Source: Paraburkholderia aromaticivorans (GTDB taxonomy: Bacteria > Pseudomonadota > Gammaproteobacteria > Burkholderiales > Burkholderiaceae). From it: 64,000 bases of DNA. Shown in pieces: positions 20,130-29,399 of this stretch. The notes beneath the pieces were generated by a model. It searched no databases and was not told the DNA's origin. It saw only the letters and a program-made list of their open reading frames with translations. A program made the translations under genes and the position numbers. The DNA is taken from contig NZ_CP051515.1 in NCBI RefSeq assembly GCF_012689525.1, positions 868,001 to 932,000 of the forward strand, in the 5' to 3' direction. The stretch's first letter is position 1; each line of letters starts with the position of its first letter.

Positions 20130-20596
20130 TCCAGCGCCTGTGAAACGGCCTGACACGTGGACCGTCCGATCTTATGGTCATACGTGTGGTTACTGGCCTC
20201 GATGGAGTCGATAGAACGTTCGACCCATTGCTTCAATTCGGTGACGATAGGCAGCGCGGTGCGAGCGAGTACGGTTAAGCCATACTCGATACGCGCCGGA
20301 TGTCGGTCATCAACGCATCGCTCGACAAGCCCATCCCTTTCCATCGATCTCAGTGTCTGAGAAAGCATTTTGTCGGAGACGCCGTCTAATCGACGCCTGA
20401 TCTCGGCAAAGCGCAAATGCTTTTCTCGCAACGCGATCATCGCCAATACGGTCCACTTCTGACCGAGGCGTGCGAGAGCGAGTCGGGACGGGCAAGCTCC
20501 CGAAAATGCATCTGGCGACGATCCGCTATGTCGCGGCATAACTTGCTTTACGCAGTAGTCCGCAGATATTGGAAGGGTTGTAGACACCACCTGCAT
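20111..20596 (-). CDS. HxlR-family transcriptional regulator
   Basis: A winged helix-turn-helix regulator of about 161 aa. LALARLGQKWTVLAMIAL, LRFAEIRRRLDGVSDKMLSQTLRSMERDGLV and the wing with YGLTVLARTALPIVTELKQW are diagnostic for HxlR. The start is uncertain, as several in-frame ATGs exist (20665, 20617, 20596, 20539). I chose 20596, which avoids overlap with the upstream DUF934 gene. It follows the CysI-DUF934 genes in the same direction by 13 bp and may be cotranscribed. HxlR proteins often respond to reactive electrophiles or oxidants; the ligand here is unknown. Confidence 0.83.
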   Translation of the reverse strand: MQVVSTTLPISADYCVKQVMPRHSGSSPDAFSGACPSRLALARLGQKWTVLAMIALREKHLRFAEIRRRLDGVSDKMLSQTLRSMERDGLVERCVDDRHPARIEYGLTVLARTALPIVTELKQWVERSIDSIEASNHTYDHKIGRSTCQAVSQALELSRPA

Positions 20597-20609
20597 GGCT
20601 CTCGCGCCG

Positions 20610-21026
20610 TCATTCATCCTCATTCCCGACATCTGATCGCACAAACGGCGCATCGTGAATAACATCGCCCTGATAAAACGCAGGGAAGCGGTCGAGTTGC
20701 CGTTGTGCGTCCTGTGGAGCGATACCGTCTTTCAGTACCGCACTTGAAAACCCGGTTCGCTCCATCTGAATCAACTGGTCGACGAGCACGTCGCCCGTTG
20801 CCCGCAGATCGCCTTTGAAGCCGAGGCGGCGGCGCAGGAGATACGCCTGACTGTAAGCCCGCCCGTCGGTGAAATTGGGAAAGTGCAATTCGACGCGCGC
20901 AGCAGTCGCGATCACCTCTTTTTGCTCGGCCGGGTCTGCGTCGTTTGCCAGAGAGACCACCTGCCCGGATGCGTCCGATGCATGCTCGGGTAAAGTGAGC
21001 AGCCTGATACGTGTCGAGCCGCTCAT
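20610..21026 (-). CDS. DUF934 protein associated with sulfite reductase
   Basis: A 138-aa protein of the DUF934 family, encoded next to CysI/CysH in many beta-proteobacteria. FPNFTDGRAYSQAYLLRRRLGFKGDLRATGDVLVDQL is the family hallmark stretch, quoted here in shortened parts: FTDGRAYSQA and FKGDLRATGDV. It overlaps the end of the reductase gene by four bases (ATGA), so it is translationally coupled. The biochemical role is not established; a reductase accessory function is usual inference. Confidence 0.87.
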   Translation of the reverse strand: MSGSTRIRLLTLPEHASDASGQVVSLANDADPAEQKEVIATAARVELHFPNFTDGRAYSQAYLLRRRLGFKGDLRATGDVLVDQLIQMERTGFSSAVLKDGIAPQDAQRQLDRFPAFYQGDVIHDAPFVRSDVGNEDE

Positions 21027-22813
21027 GCCGTTTTCTCCATCAGCGTACGCACGCGATCTGCAGCCGTCCTGAACGGTTCGATGCCTGCCCGTCGAACCGT
21101 TTCGACGAACGACTCGCGCCTCTCGCCAACCGTCGTCCGGATGTCGAGATAGGCCGACAGCAGCGCGTCGATGACCTCGGGCACTTCAACGGCGGAAAAA
21201 GACGGGCCGATGACCTTGCCCGCTTGCGCGCGACCACTGGCGCGCGAACCGTCCGAGCCGCCCAACGTCACCTGGTACCACTCCTTGCCATCCTTGTCGA
21301 CACCGAGGATGCCGATGTGCCCGCTATGGTGATGTCCGCATGAATTGATGCAGCCGCTGATATGCAGATCGATATCGCCGATGTCGTTGAGTTCGTCCAG
21401 ATCCTGATAGCGCTCGGTAATCGCCTCGGCAACCGGAATGGAACGGGCATTGGCGAGCGCACAGAAATCGCCACCCGGGCAAGCGATCATGTCGGTCAGC
21501 AGGTTCACGTTGGCGCTCGCGAGCCCGGCCTCGCGCGCGGCTTGCCAAAGCGGCAGGAGGTCGTTGACATGCACCCACGGCAGCACGACATTCTGCGTGT
21601 GGGTGACGCGCGCTTCGCCCGCCGAGAATCGCTCGGCCAGGTCGGCCACGCGATCGAGCTGTTGCGCCGAGGCATCGCCGGGCGCTTGCAGAAGGCGTTT
21701 GAACGAGAGCGTGACAATCCGCAAGCGCTGGTTCCTGTGCGGCGAGACATTGCGCTGGAGCCAGCGTTCGAATTGCGGCGTCTCGAGGGCCGCGGCGTTC
21801 GACGTTGCGATCGCTTCAAGGTCGATCGGCGCATCCACGGAAGGCTTGCACGGTAGAGCGAAGCACGCGCTGACGCGTTCGAGTTCCGCCAGCGGAATCG
21901 TATGCGGACCGCCGTCGTGCTCGACGATCTGGCGGAACTCTTCCTCGACGCCGTCGATGTAACGTTGACCTTCTGCCTTCACCAGAATCTTGATCCGCGC
22001 CTTGTACTTGTTGTCGCGGCGTCCGTACTGGTTGTAGACGCGCACCACCGCTTCGATGTAATTCATGATGTGTTGCCACGGCAAAAACTCACGCAGCACG
22101 GTGCCGATCACGGGCGTGCGGCCCATGCCGCCGCCCACCGTGACGCGAAATCCCAGTTCGCCCGCCTCGTTGCGTAGCAGATGGAGCCCGACGTCATGCC
22201 AGTCCGTCGCGGCGCGGTCTTCGCTCGCACCGGTGATCGCGATCTTGAACTTGCGTGGCAGGAACGCAAACTCGGGATGGAGGGTTGTCCACTGCCGCAT
22301 GATTTCGGCGAACGGACGCGGGTCGGCGATTTCGTCGGGCGCGACGCCCGCGCGTTCGTCGCAGGAAATGTTGCGGATGCAGTTGCCGCTCGTCTGAATG
22401 CCGTGCATGTCGACGCTTGCGAGCAAGTCCATCACGTCCGCGGCCTTCGAGAGCGGAATCCAGTTGAATTGCACGTTGGTGCGCGTCGTGAAATGCGCAT
22501 AGTTCGTGGGCAAGCGGACGGTGCCGAGCTTGCGCTGTGCTTCGCTGGCAAGGCGGTAGACCTCGGCCTCCGGTTCGTCGTATTCGCGCGCAATCCGGGC
22601 GAGCATGCGCAACTGCCTGCTCGACAACTCTCCGTAGGGGATCGCCACGCGCAACATCGGCGCATGCCGTTGCACATACCATCCATTCTGAAGACGCAAC
22701 GGACGAAAGTCGTCCTCACTCAGCTTGCCGGACTGCCAGCGTTCGAGCTGGTCGCGGAACTGCGCAGAGCGGCTGCGCACGAATGATTGGTCAAACTCGG
22801 TGTATTGGTACAT
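21023..22813 (-). CDS. cysI: Sulfite/nitrite reductase hemoprotein (CysI-type)
   Basis: A 596-aa siroheme/[4Fe-4S] reductase that makes sulfide from sulfite (or ammonia from nitrite). Two ferredoxin-like repeats are seen. The first carries TSGNCIRNISCDE, and the second ends in the cluster-binding Cys groups CPGGDFCALANAR and GCINSCGHHHSGHIG. The siroheme-binding Arg/Lys are in THFTTRTNVQFNW-like HFTTRTNVQ and RFKIAITG-like KFKIAITG. DUF934 is coupled downstream, but no cysH, cysD or cysN follows, so the rest of assimilatory sulfate reduction lies elsewhere. It may be a second copy. Confidence 0.88.
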   Translation of the reverse strand: MYQYTEFDQSFVRSRSAQFRDQLERWQSGKLSEDDFRPLRLQNGWYVQRHAPMLRVAIPYGELSSRQLRMLARIAREYDEPEAEVYRLASEAQRKLGTVRLPTNYAHFTTRTNVQFNWIPLSKAADVMDLLASVDMHGIQTSGNCIRNISCDERAGVAPDEIADPRPFAEIMRQWTTLHPEFAFLPRKFKIAITGASEDRAATDWHDVGLHLLRNEAGELGFRVTVGGGMGRTPVIGTVLREFLPWQHIMNYIEAVVRVYNQYGRRDNKYKARIKILVKAEGQRYIDGVEEEFRQIVEHDGGPHTIPLAELERVSACFALPCKPSVDAPIDLEAIATSNAAALETPQFERWLQRNVSPHRNQRLRIVTLSFKRLLQAPGDASAQQLDRVADLAERFSAGEARVTHTQNVVLPWVHVNDLLPLWQAAREAGLASANVNLLTDMIACPGGDFCALANARSIPVAEAITERYQDLDELNDIGDIDLHISGCINSCGHHHSGHIGILGVDKDGKEWYQVTLGGSDGSRASGRAQAGKVIGPSFSAVEVPEVIDALLSAYLDIRTTVGERRESFVETVRRAGIEPFRTAADRVRTLMEKTA

Positions 22814-23140
22814 GGTCCGGTGCGGCTATCGCCCTACATGGCACAGTCTGGCTGCGCGTCGGTTTCGTTGGAAGGAGCCGTGGTGGCGTCGGACGACACA
22901 TGACGTGCCGCGCCCGATCCGAGGGCTTCTGGCGAACGATAGAGGCAATGACGGTCGCTGAAAAGCAGCAGATGCCGCTGAAAACACGCTAGCAGATGGC
23001 GAGCGAACCGGCGACCGGGCAGCCGGTCGGTCGCGCAAGACTGCTGCGCTGGAATAGATCGCAACTGCTACTGTTTTGCGGAACCCGACCGGCTCAAACT
23101 ATCACCTGAGATATAACAACCCCGCCTTGAAGGTGATGCC
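22814..23140. other. Divergent intergenic region, cysI / DUF2970
   Basis: These 327 bases separate the divergent reductase and DUF2970 genes and presumably hold both promoters. I see no convincing hexamer pair, repeat or ORF. Confidence 0.4.
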
Positions 23141-23329
23141 ATGAACCTCTTGAAGATGACACGAATCGTACTGTGGAGTTTTTTCGGCATCCGCCGCGGT
23201 GCCTCGCATCAGGCCGACATGGCGGGCGTCAAGCTGCCCCTGCTGCCGCTAGTCGCGGTAGCCCTCGCCGCCGGATTCGGCGCGACGCTGTTTGCGCTCG
23301 CCAGGCTTGCGGTTAGCGTCGCGCATTGA
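23141..23329 (+). CDS. Small membrane protein, DUF2970
   Basis: A 62-aa protein beginning MNLLKMTRIVLWSFFGIRRG, which is the DUF2970 signature, followed by one transmembrane helix (LPLLPLVAVALAAGFGATLFALARLA). The family is widespread in beta-proteobacteria and of unknown function. It is monocistronic and lies convergent to the MocR-type gene. Confidence 0.87.
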   Translation: MNLLKMTRIVLWSFFGIRRGASHQADMAGVKLPLLPLVAVALAAGFGATLFALARLAVSVAH

Positions 23330-23370
23330 CGGTAGCGGTGCTTTCGTAGGGAGAGCGCGGTGAACGTGGT

Positions 23371-24786
23371 TCATCGGCTCGCCTGCTCGAGCAGTGAGCC
23401 CAACGTTTGGACAGCGCTTTCCGTGCTGTCGCTCCACGGATGACCGAAGTTCAACCGGATATGGTTCCGGAATTCGTGCCGCGCGGAGAAGATCGGACCC
23501 GGCGCGATGCTGATGCCGTTCTCTATCGCCAGGCGGTGTAATTGCATGGCGTCGACATGCGATGGCAGCCGGAGCCACAGAAAATAGCCTCCGGAGGGCA
23601 GCGTCCAGTGCGAATCGTCCGGCATGCAGCGGCGCAGCGCGGTGTCCATCGAGGCGAGCTGATTGCGGAACGCACCGCGTAGTTTCCGCAGGTGCTTGTC
23701 GTACCCGCCATGCTGTAGATAATCCGCTATCGCCGCCTGGGCGGGAATGCTGGCCGATAACGTGGTCATCAACTTCAGGCGCTGCACCTTCTCGGCGAAG
23801 CGTCCCGCCGCGACCCATCCAATGCGGTATCCGGGCGCGAGCGTCTTTGAAAATGAACTGCAGTGCATCACCAGCCCCTTCGTGTCGAAGGCGATGGCGG
23901 GCAGCGGGTAGGTCGCCGCATGATGCAATTCGCCGTACACATCATCTTCGATGAGCGGCACGTCACGCTGGGCGAGAAGTTCGACCAGCGCTTTCTTCTT
24001 CTCCTGCGACATCGCCGCGCCGGTCGGATTCTGATAGTTAGTCATGAACCAGCATGCGCGGACAGGGTGCTTGTCGAGCGCCTCCGAGAGCGCTTGCAAA
24101 TCCATGCCTGAAACAGGATCGACTGGAATCTCGACCGCCCGCAGATCGAGGCGTTCGATGGCCTGCAGCGCCGCATAGAAGCCGGGCGACTCGATCGCGA
24201 CCACGTCGCCCGGCCGCGTCACGGCCATCAAACACAGGTTCAATGCTTCCAGCGCGCCATTGGTGACGACGAGTTGCTCCATTGGCTGAGCAACGCCCAT
24301 CCCCATGTATCGCAACGATATCTGGCGACGCAATGGCTCATTGCCCGGCGGAAGATCGACGACGGTGCTCCACGGACTGATCAAACGGCTCGAATGCGCG
24401 AGCGACCTGGCGAGACGCTGAAGCGGAAACAGTTGCGGAGACGGAAAGGCCGAACCGAACGGCACTACGTTGGGATGCTTCGCGGCTTCGAGCACCGAGA
24501 AGACAAGATCGCTGATCTCGACCTTGGCGGACTCCAGAGCGGCTTGCGGTCGGGGCGCCGGTTGCTGCTCGAGCGCGGCGCCCGGCGCGACATAGTAGCC
24601 AGAGCGTTCACGTGCTCGAATCAAGCCCCACTCTTCGAGCAGGTAATAGGCGCGAAACACGGTGGACTGGCTGACGCCGTGCTGCGTGGTGAGGTGCCGC
24701 AAAGACGGCATGCGGGAGCCGACTGGACGGCTGCCCGAGCGAATTTCATCGGCCATGGTGTTGGCCAGCATTTCGAAGCGTTTCAT
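23371..24786 (-). CDS. MocR-type regulator: GntR DNA-binding domain fused to PLP aminotransferase domain
   Basis: A 471-aa protein. The N-terminal winged helix (about 1-75: MPSLRHLTTQHGVSQSTVFRAY, LEEWGLIRARERSGYYV) is followed by a fold-I aminotransferase domain. That domain has NYQNPTG, IEDDVYGELH and the PLP lysine in SSFSKTLAPGYRIGW. MocR proteins use PLP-bound amino compounds as effectors. The target is not evident from position. It lies between DUF2970 and the gab operon and does not diverge from a metabolic gene. It is distinct in sequence from the gabR at 27877. Confidence 0.9.
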   Translation of the reverse strand: MKRFEMLANTMADEIRSGSRPVGSRMPSLRHLTTQHGVSQSTVFRAYYLLEEWGLIRARERSGYYVAPGAALEQQPAPRPQAALESAKVEISDLVFSVLEAAKHPNVVPFGSAFPSPQLFPLQRLARSLAHSSRLISPWSTVVDLPPGNEPLRRQISLRYMGMGVAQPMEQLVVTNGALEALNLCLMAVTRPGDVVAIESPGFYAALQAIERLDLRAVEIPVDPVSGMDLQALSEALDKHPVRACWFMTNYQNPTGAAMSQEKKKALVELLAQRDVPLIEDDVYGELHHAATYPLPAIAFDTKGLVMHCSSFSKTLAPGYRIGWVAAGRFAEKVQRLKLMTTLSASIPAQAAIADYLQHGGYDKHLRKLRGAFRNQLASMDTALRRCMPDDSHWTLPSGGYFLWLRLPSHVDAMQLHRLAIENGISIAPGPIFSARHEFRNHIRLNFGHPWSDSTESAVQTLGSLLEQASR

Positions 24787-24940
24787 TTAACGGTCGTTAT
24801 TCGGCTGCGTGCACCGCGGTCAACTGCCGCAATTGTGCCAGCAGTTTAACGACAGGCCTGGGAGAATGGGGATCCGCTTTTGTTCCCAGCGGAAGAACGG
24901 CCGCTGCCACCACACAACGCGTCTGTTTCCAGCGGGCCAA

Positions 24941-24978
24941 CGAAAAACGGCCACGTCAGACATGCCGACGTGGCCGTT
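24941..24978 (-). terminator. Rho-independent terminator of gabTD
   Basis: A perfect 12-bp stem (AACGGCCACGTC at 24946-24957, GACGTGGCCGTT at 24967-24978) with a nine-base loop starts 21 bp after the gabD stop. In the minus direction it is followed by a run of five T. Confidence 0.88.
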
Positions 24979-24998
24979 CCTCACTTCAAGCTTTGCGG

Positions 24999-26459
24999 TC
25001 AGATCCCGCCGACGCACATGTACTTGATGACCACGTAATCGTCGATGCCGTAATGTGAACCTTCGCGGCCCAAGCCCGATTGCTTGACGCCACCGAACGG
25101 CGCGACTTCGTTCGAGATGAGGCCCGTGTTGATGCCGACCATGCCGTATTCGAGCGCTTCCGCGACTCGCCAGACGCGGCCGATATCGCGGCTATAGAAG
25201 TACGACGCGAGACCGAACTCGGTGTCGTTGGCAAGACGGATCACTTCTTCATCCGACGAGAAGCGGAACAGCGGCGCGAGCGGGCCGAAGGTTTCGTCGC
25301 GCGCCACCTTCATGGCCGGCGTGACATCCGCGAGCACGGTCGGCTCGAAGAAGCCGTGGCCGAGCGCATGACGCTTGCCGCCGGTGACGACGCGCGCGCC
25401 TTTGGCGAGCGCGTCTTCGATATGCGACTCGACCTTGAGCACGGCTGCTTCGTTGATCAGCGGACCTTGCGTGACGCCGTCCTCGGTGCCGCGGCCAACC
25501 TTGAGTTGTTCGACGGCGACGCGCAGTTTCTCGGCGAACGCATCGTAGACCTTGTCGTGCACATAGAAACGGTTCGTGCACACGCAGGTCTGGCCGCTAT
25601 TGCGATACTTCGATGCAATCGCGCCGGCCACCGCGGCGTCCAGATCCGCGTCGTCGAATACGATGAACGGCGCATTGCCGCCGAGTTCGAGCGACACCTT
25701 CTTCACCGTGGGCGCGCACTGCGCCATCAGCAAACGGCCAACCGGCGTCGAGCCGGTGAACGACAGCTTGCGCACGATCGGATTGCCCGTCATTTCCGCG
25801 CCGATGGCTTTCGGCTCGCCGGTCACGACGTTGAACACGCCGCGCGGCACGCCTGCGCGTTCGGCCAGCACAGCCAGCGCGAGCGCGGAGAGCGGCGTGG
25901 CTTCAGCCGGTTTGACGATGATCGGGCAGCCCGCCGCGAGCGCCGGACCGACCTTGCGGGTGATCATCGCGGCCGGGAAGTTCCATGGCGTGATGGCCGC
26001 GCAAACGCCGATCGGCTCTTTCGTCACGACGATGCGTTTGTCGTTGGCCGGCGTCGGGATCGTGTCGCCGTTCACGCGCTTGCCTTCTTCCGCGAACCAT
26101 TCGAGGAACGACGCGGCGTACTGGATCTCGCCCTTGGCTTCGGCGAGCGGCTTGCCCTGTTCCGTGGTGAGGATCTTCGCCAGATCGTCGGCGTTTTCCA
26201 TCATCAGGTCATGCCACTTACGCAGGATCACGGCGCGCTGCTTCGCGGTCGTGGCGCGCCATGTCGGCCAGGCGGCGTTGGCCGTGTCGATGGCGCGGCG
26301 GGTTTCCGCCGTGCCCATGCGTGGCACCGTCGCGATCGTCTCGCCGGTGGCGGGATTTTTCACTTCGAAGGTCGTGCCGTCGTCGGCGCCTTGCCATTCG
26401 CCCGCGATGTAGGCCTGGCTCTTCAGCAGCGACGGGTCTTTCAAGCTCAACGTGGTCAT
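24999..26459 (-). CDS. gabD: NADP-dependent succinate-semialdehyde dehydrogenase
   Basis: A 486-aa aldehyde dehydrogenase, second step of GABA breakdown (succinate semialdehyde to succinate). The cofactor region is ITPWNFPAAMITRK and KPAEATPLSA, the general-base Glu is in LELGGNAPFIVFDDA, and the catalytic Cys lies in NSGQTCVCTNR. The second Cys two residues on matches the redox-switch pair of E. coli GabD. The gene is 10 bp downstream of gabT and ends in a strong terminator. Confidence 0.95.
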   Translation of the reverse strand: MTTLSLKDPSLLKSQAYIAGEWQGADDGTTFEVKNPATGETIATVPRMGTAETRRAIDTANAAWPTWRATTAKQRAVILRKWHDLMMENADDLAKILTTEQGKPLAEAKGEIQYAASFLEWFAEEGKRVNGDTIPTPANDKRIVVTKEPIGVCAAITPWNFPAAMITRKVGPALAAGCPIIVKPAEATPLSALALAVLAERAGVPRGVFNVVTGEPKAIGAEMTGNPIVRKLSFTGSTPVGRLLMAQCAPTVKKVSLELGGNAPFIVFDDADLDAAVAGAIASKYRNSGQTCVCTNRFYVHDKVYDAFAEKLRVAVEQLKVGRGTEDGVTQGPLINEAAVLKVESHIEDALAKGARVVTGGKRHALGHGFFEPTVLADVTPAMKVARDETFGPLAPLFRFSSDEEVIRLANDTEFGLASYFYSRDIGRVWRVAEALEYGMVGINTGLISNEVAPFGGVKQSGLGREGSHYGIDDYVVIKYMCVGGI

Positions 26460-26469
26460 GTGGGTTTCC

Positions 26470-27753
26470 TTAAGCCGCGACGGTGACGCTGTCCTTGATC
26501 ACGTCTTCGAGGATCGCCATGGCTTCGTCGAAGACCGCGTCCTGAATCGTGAGCGGGAACAGGAAGCGCACCACGTTCGAATAGACGCCGCACACGAGCA
26601 GCAGCAAGCCGCGTTCGAGCGCACGCGTCTGCACGCGCTTGGTGAATTCCGCGTCCGGTTCCGTGCCGCCTGCCTTGCAGAACTCCACGGCGACCATGCC
26701 GCCGGGGCCGCGCACGTCGGCGATTTGCGGCACGTCGCTTTGCAGCGCGATCAGCTTGGCCTTGACGCGGTCACCCAGCACCGTAGCGCGCTCGCAGAGC
26801 TTCTCTTCGTCGATGATATCGAGCACCGCATGCGCGGCGGCAACCGCCAACGGATTGCCCGCATACGTGCCGCCGAGGCCGCCAGGCGCCGCGGCGTCCA
26901 TCACATCGGCACGGCCGATCACGCCCGACAGCGGCATGCCGCCGGCGAGACTCTTGGCGACCGTCATCAGATCGGGCACCACGTCGTAGTGATGCATGGC
27001 GAACAGCTTGCCGGTACGCGCGAAGCCCGTTTGGACTTCGTCTGCGATCAGCAGAATGCCGTGCTCGTTGCACAGTTTGCGCAAGGCGCGCACGAATTCG
27101 GCCGGCGCCGGATAGAAGCCGCCTTCGCCCTGAACCGGTTCAAAGATGATCGCGGCCACGCGCTTCGGATCGATGTCGGCCTTGAAGAGGAATTCGATGG
27201 CCTTCAGCGAGTCGGCCGTGGTCACGCCGTGCAGCGGATTCGGGAACGGCGCATGGAACACGTCCGACGGGAACGGTCCAAAGCCGATCTTGTACGGTGC
27301 GACCTTGCCGGTCAGCGCCATGCCCATCAGCGTGCGGCCGTGGAAACCGCCGGTGAAGGCGATCACGCCCGGACGGCCCGTCGCGGCGCGGGCGATCTTG
27401 ATCGCGTTTTCGACGGCCTCGGCGCCGGTCGTGAACAACGCGGTCTTTTTCGGATGGTCGCCCGGCGCACGCTCGTTGAGCTTCTCAGCCAGTTCGACAT
27501 ACGACGCGTACGGCACGATCTGATACGCCGTGTGGGTGAAATGATCGAGCTGGTCGCGGATCGCGGCGAGGATCTTCGGATGACGGTGGCCCGTGTTGCA
27601 TACGGCGATACCGGCCGCGAAGTCGATGAAACGGCGGCCCTCGACGTCCCACAGTTCCGCGTTTTCAGCGCGCTCGGCGTAGAAATCGCACATCACCCCG
27701 ACGCCGCGCGGCGTGGCGGCGTCTTTACGGCTCTTCAGTTCTGCGTTCTTCAT
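26470..27753 (-). CDS. gabT: 4-aminobutyrate aminotransferase
   Basis: A 427-aa class-III aminotransferase moving the amino group of GABA to 2-oxoglutarate. It shows the PLP phosphate contact TTGAEAVENAIKIAR, FHGRTLMGMALTG, EPVQGEGGFYP, DEVQTGFARTGK and the Schiff-base lysine in TVAKSLAGGMPLS. Two ATGs occur (27759 and 27753). The SD GAAGGAG abuts the first with no spacer but sits six bases from the second, so 27753 is chosen. It forms an operon with gabD and is divergent from gabR. Confidence 0.95.
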   Translation of the reverse strand: MKNAELKSRKDAATPRGVGVMCDFYAERAENAELWDVEGRRFIDFAAGIAVCNTGHRHPKILAAIRDQLDHFTHTAYQIVPYASYVELAEKLNERAPGDHPKKTALFTTGAEAVENAIKIARAATGRPGVIAFTGGFHGRTLMGMALTGKVAPYKIGFGPFPSDVFHAPFPNPLHGVTTADSLKAIEFLFKADIDPKRVAAIIFEPVQGEGGFYPAPAEFVRALRKLCNEHGILLIADEVQTGFARTGKLFAMHHYDVVPDLMTVAKSLAGGMPLSGVIGRADVMDAAAPGGLGGTYAGNPLAVAAAHAVLDIIDEEKLCERATVLGDRVKAKLIALQSDVPQIADVRGPGGMVAVEFCKAGGTEPDAEFTKRVQTRALERGLLLLVCGVYSNVVRFLFPLTIQDAVFDEAMAILEDVIKDSVTVAA

Positions 27754-27815
27754 AGTCATCTCCTTCGCTCCTCGGTTTTTGCGGACGCCGCGCCCACAGC
27801 GCAGCACATGCAGCG

Positions 27816-27873
27816 ACTATAATGAGATTTGGCTCTTAACTTCAGAGCCATTTCAATAAAAATGTAGGAGCCA
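27816..27873. promoter_or_regulatory. gabR operator: gabT/gabR divergent promoter and candidate GabR operator
   Basis: A TATAAT box (27818-27823, plus strand) and a TATAGT box (27821-27816, minus strand) overlap back to back. Next to them a perfect 7-bp dyad, TGGCTCT (27830-27836) and AGAGCCA (27844-27850), could be the regulator site. A third half-site, GGAGCC, overlaps the gabR SD at 27867-27872. The minus-strand -35 position reads TGAAGT, poor against consensus, as expected for an activator-dependent gabT promoter. Confidence 0.6.
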
Positions 27874-27876
27874 ATC

Positions 27877-29382
27877 ATGCGCGCGAGCGTTTTGTCCGAC
27901 TGGCTGGCCCAGCGCCTCGACCGGGGCAACGGTCAGCCGATCTATCGTCAGTTGCATCGGCTGTTGCAGCAAGCGATCCTGTCGCGCGAATTGCCGCCGG
28001 GCAGCAAGGTGCCGTCGTCGCGTTTGCTGGCGCAGGAGTTGGGCATCGGGCGCAACACCGTCACGCAGGTGTATGAGCAACTCGTACTCGAAGGTTATGT
28101 CAGTTCGGCGACCGGGCGCGGCACGTTCGTCGCCGATAGCGCGCCGGACGAGATCGTCGGCGTGCCGGATGCCGAGGCGCCCGCCGCGCGTCCCGAGCCG
28201 CCGCCGTTGCAGGCGCGGCGCGCGCTTTCCACGCGCGGCGCGCGGCTGATCGCGGGCGCGGGCGTGTCCAAGCGGCAGTGGGGCGCGTTCATGCCTGGCG
28301 TGCCGGACGTCACGAAGTTTCCGGCGCGGGTCTGGAGCCGCCTGCACAACAAATATTGGCGGCGGCTGCGCCCGGACCTGCTGACGTATGCGCCGGGCGG
28401 CGGCCTGGCTTCGCTGCGGCATGCGCTGGCCGACTATCTGCGTACTTCGCGCTCGGTGCGCTGCACGCCAGAGCAGATCATCATCACGACCGGGATTCAC
28501 CAGTCGGTCGATCTTGCCGTGCGCCTGCTGTCCGATCCGGGCGACGTGATCTGGACCGAAGACCCGTGTTATTGGGGCGTGCGCAGCGTGCTGCACGTGT
28601 CCGGCCTGGAATCGCGGCCGATCGCCGTCGACGAGGAAGGCATCAATCCGCTTGCCGACGACCTCGCGCAGCCGCCGAAGCTGATACTTGTCACGCCTTC
28701 GCACCAATATCCGCTCGGCATGGTGATGAGTCTCGCGCGGCGGCGCATGTTGCTCGAATACGCGCGGCAGAACCAGTGCTGGATCATCGAAGACGACTAC
28801 GACAGCGAATACCGCTATGGCAGCCGGCCGCTGGCGTCGCTGCAGGGTCTGGATACGTCGGGGCAGGTGATTTACGTGGGCAGCTTCGGCAAGACGCTGT
28901 TTCCAGGGTTGCGCATCGGCTACCTCGTGGTGCCGGAAGCGCTGGCGGAGAGTTTTGCCACGGCGAGCGCCGAGTTGTATCGAGAGGGGCAGTTGCTGCA
29001 GCAGGCGATGCTTGCGGAGTTCATCGCCGAAGGGCATTTCACGTCGCATATCCGAAAGATGCGCACGCTGTACGGACAGCGCCGCCAGACGCTGCTCGAC
29101 GCCGCCGCGCAGCGTTACGGCGACGCCTTGCCGGCGGTGGGCGGCGACGCCGGTTTGCATCTCGTGATGCAGTTGCCCGATGGCAGCGATGACCGGCGGG
29201 TGGCGGCTGCCGCGCTGGAGCGCAATATCGTCGTGCGGCCGTTGTCGGGGTATTACGCGCAACCGTCGCTGGCGCCGTCGGGTTTGCTGATCGGCTACGC
29301 GTGCGTGCCGGATGAGGAGATCGCGCCGGCTTTCAACACGCTCGCCGATGCGATCGATGCGACGTTGCCGGAGTTTGCGTGA
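27877..29382 (+). CDS. gabR: GabR-like MocR-type transcriptional regulator
   Basis: A 501-aa regulator. The GntR winged helix (about 20-90) is PIYRQLHRLLQQAI, VPSSRLLAQELGIGRNTVTQVYEQL, GYVSSATGRGTFV. The C-terminal aminotransferase-like domain (about 130-495) has TPSHQYPLGMVMS, IEDDYDSEYRY and the PLP lysine in GSFGKTLFPGLRIGY. In Bacillus, GabR binds GABA and PLP and activates gabTD while repressing itself; divergence from gabTD here supports the same role. A good SD (TAGGAG) lies six bases from the ATG. Confidence 0.92.
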   Translation: MRASVLSDWLAQRLDRGNGQPIYRQLHRLLQQAILSRELPPGSKVPSSRLLAQELGIGRNTVTQVYEQLVLEGYVSSATGRGTFVADSAPDEIVGVPDAEAPAARPEPPPLQARRALSTRGARLIAGAGVSKRQWGAFMPGVPDVTKFPARVWSRLHNKYWRRLRPDLLTYAPGGGLASLRHALADYLRTSRSVRCTPEQIIITTGIHQSVDLAVRLLSDPGDVIWTEDPCYWGVRSVLHVSGLESRPIAVDEEGINPLADDLAQPPKLILVTPSHQYPLGMVMSLARRRMLLEYARQNQCWIIEDDYDSEYRYGSRPLASLQGLDTSGQVIYVGSFGKTLFPGLRIGYLVVPEALAESFATASAELYREGQLLQQAMLAEFIAEGHFTSHIRKMRTLYGQRRQTLLDAAAQRYGDALPAVGGDAGLHLVMQLPDGSDDRRVAAAALERNIVVRPLSGYYAQPSLAPSGLLIGYACVPDEEIAPAFNTLADAIDATLPEFA

Positions 29383-29399
29383 GGGGGAGCGCGTTTTGT

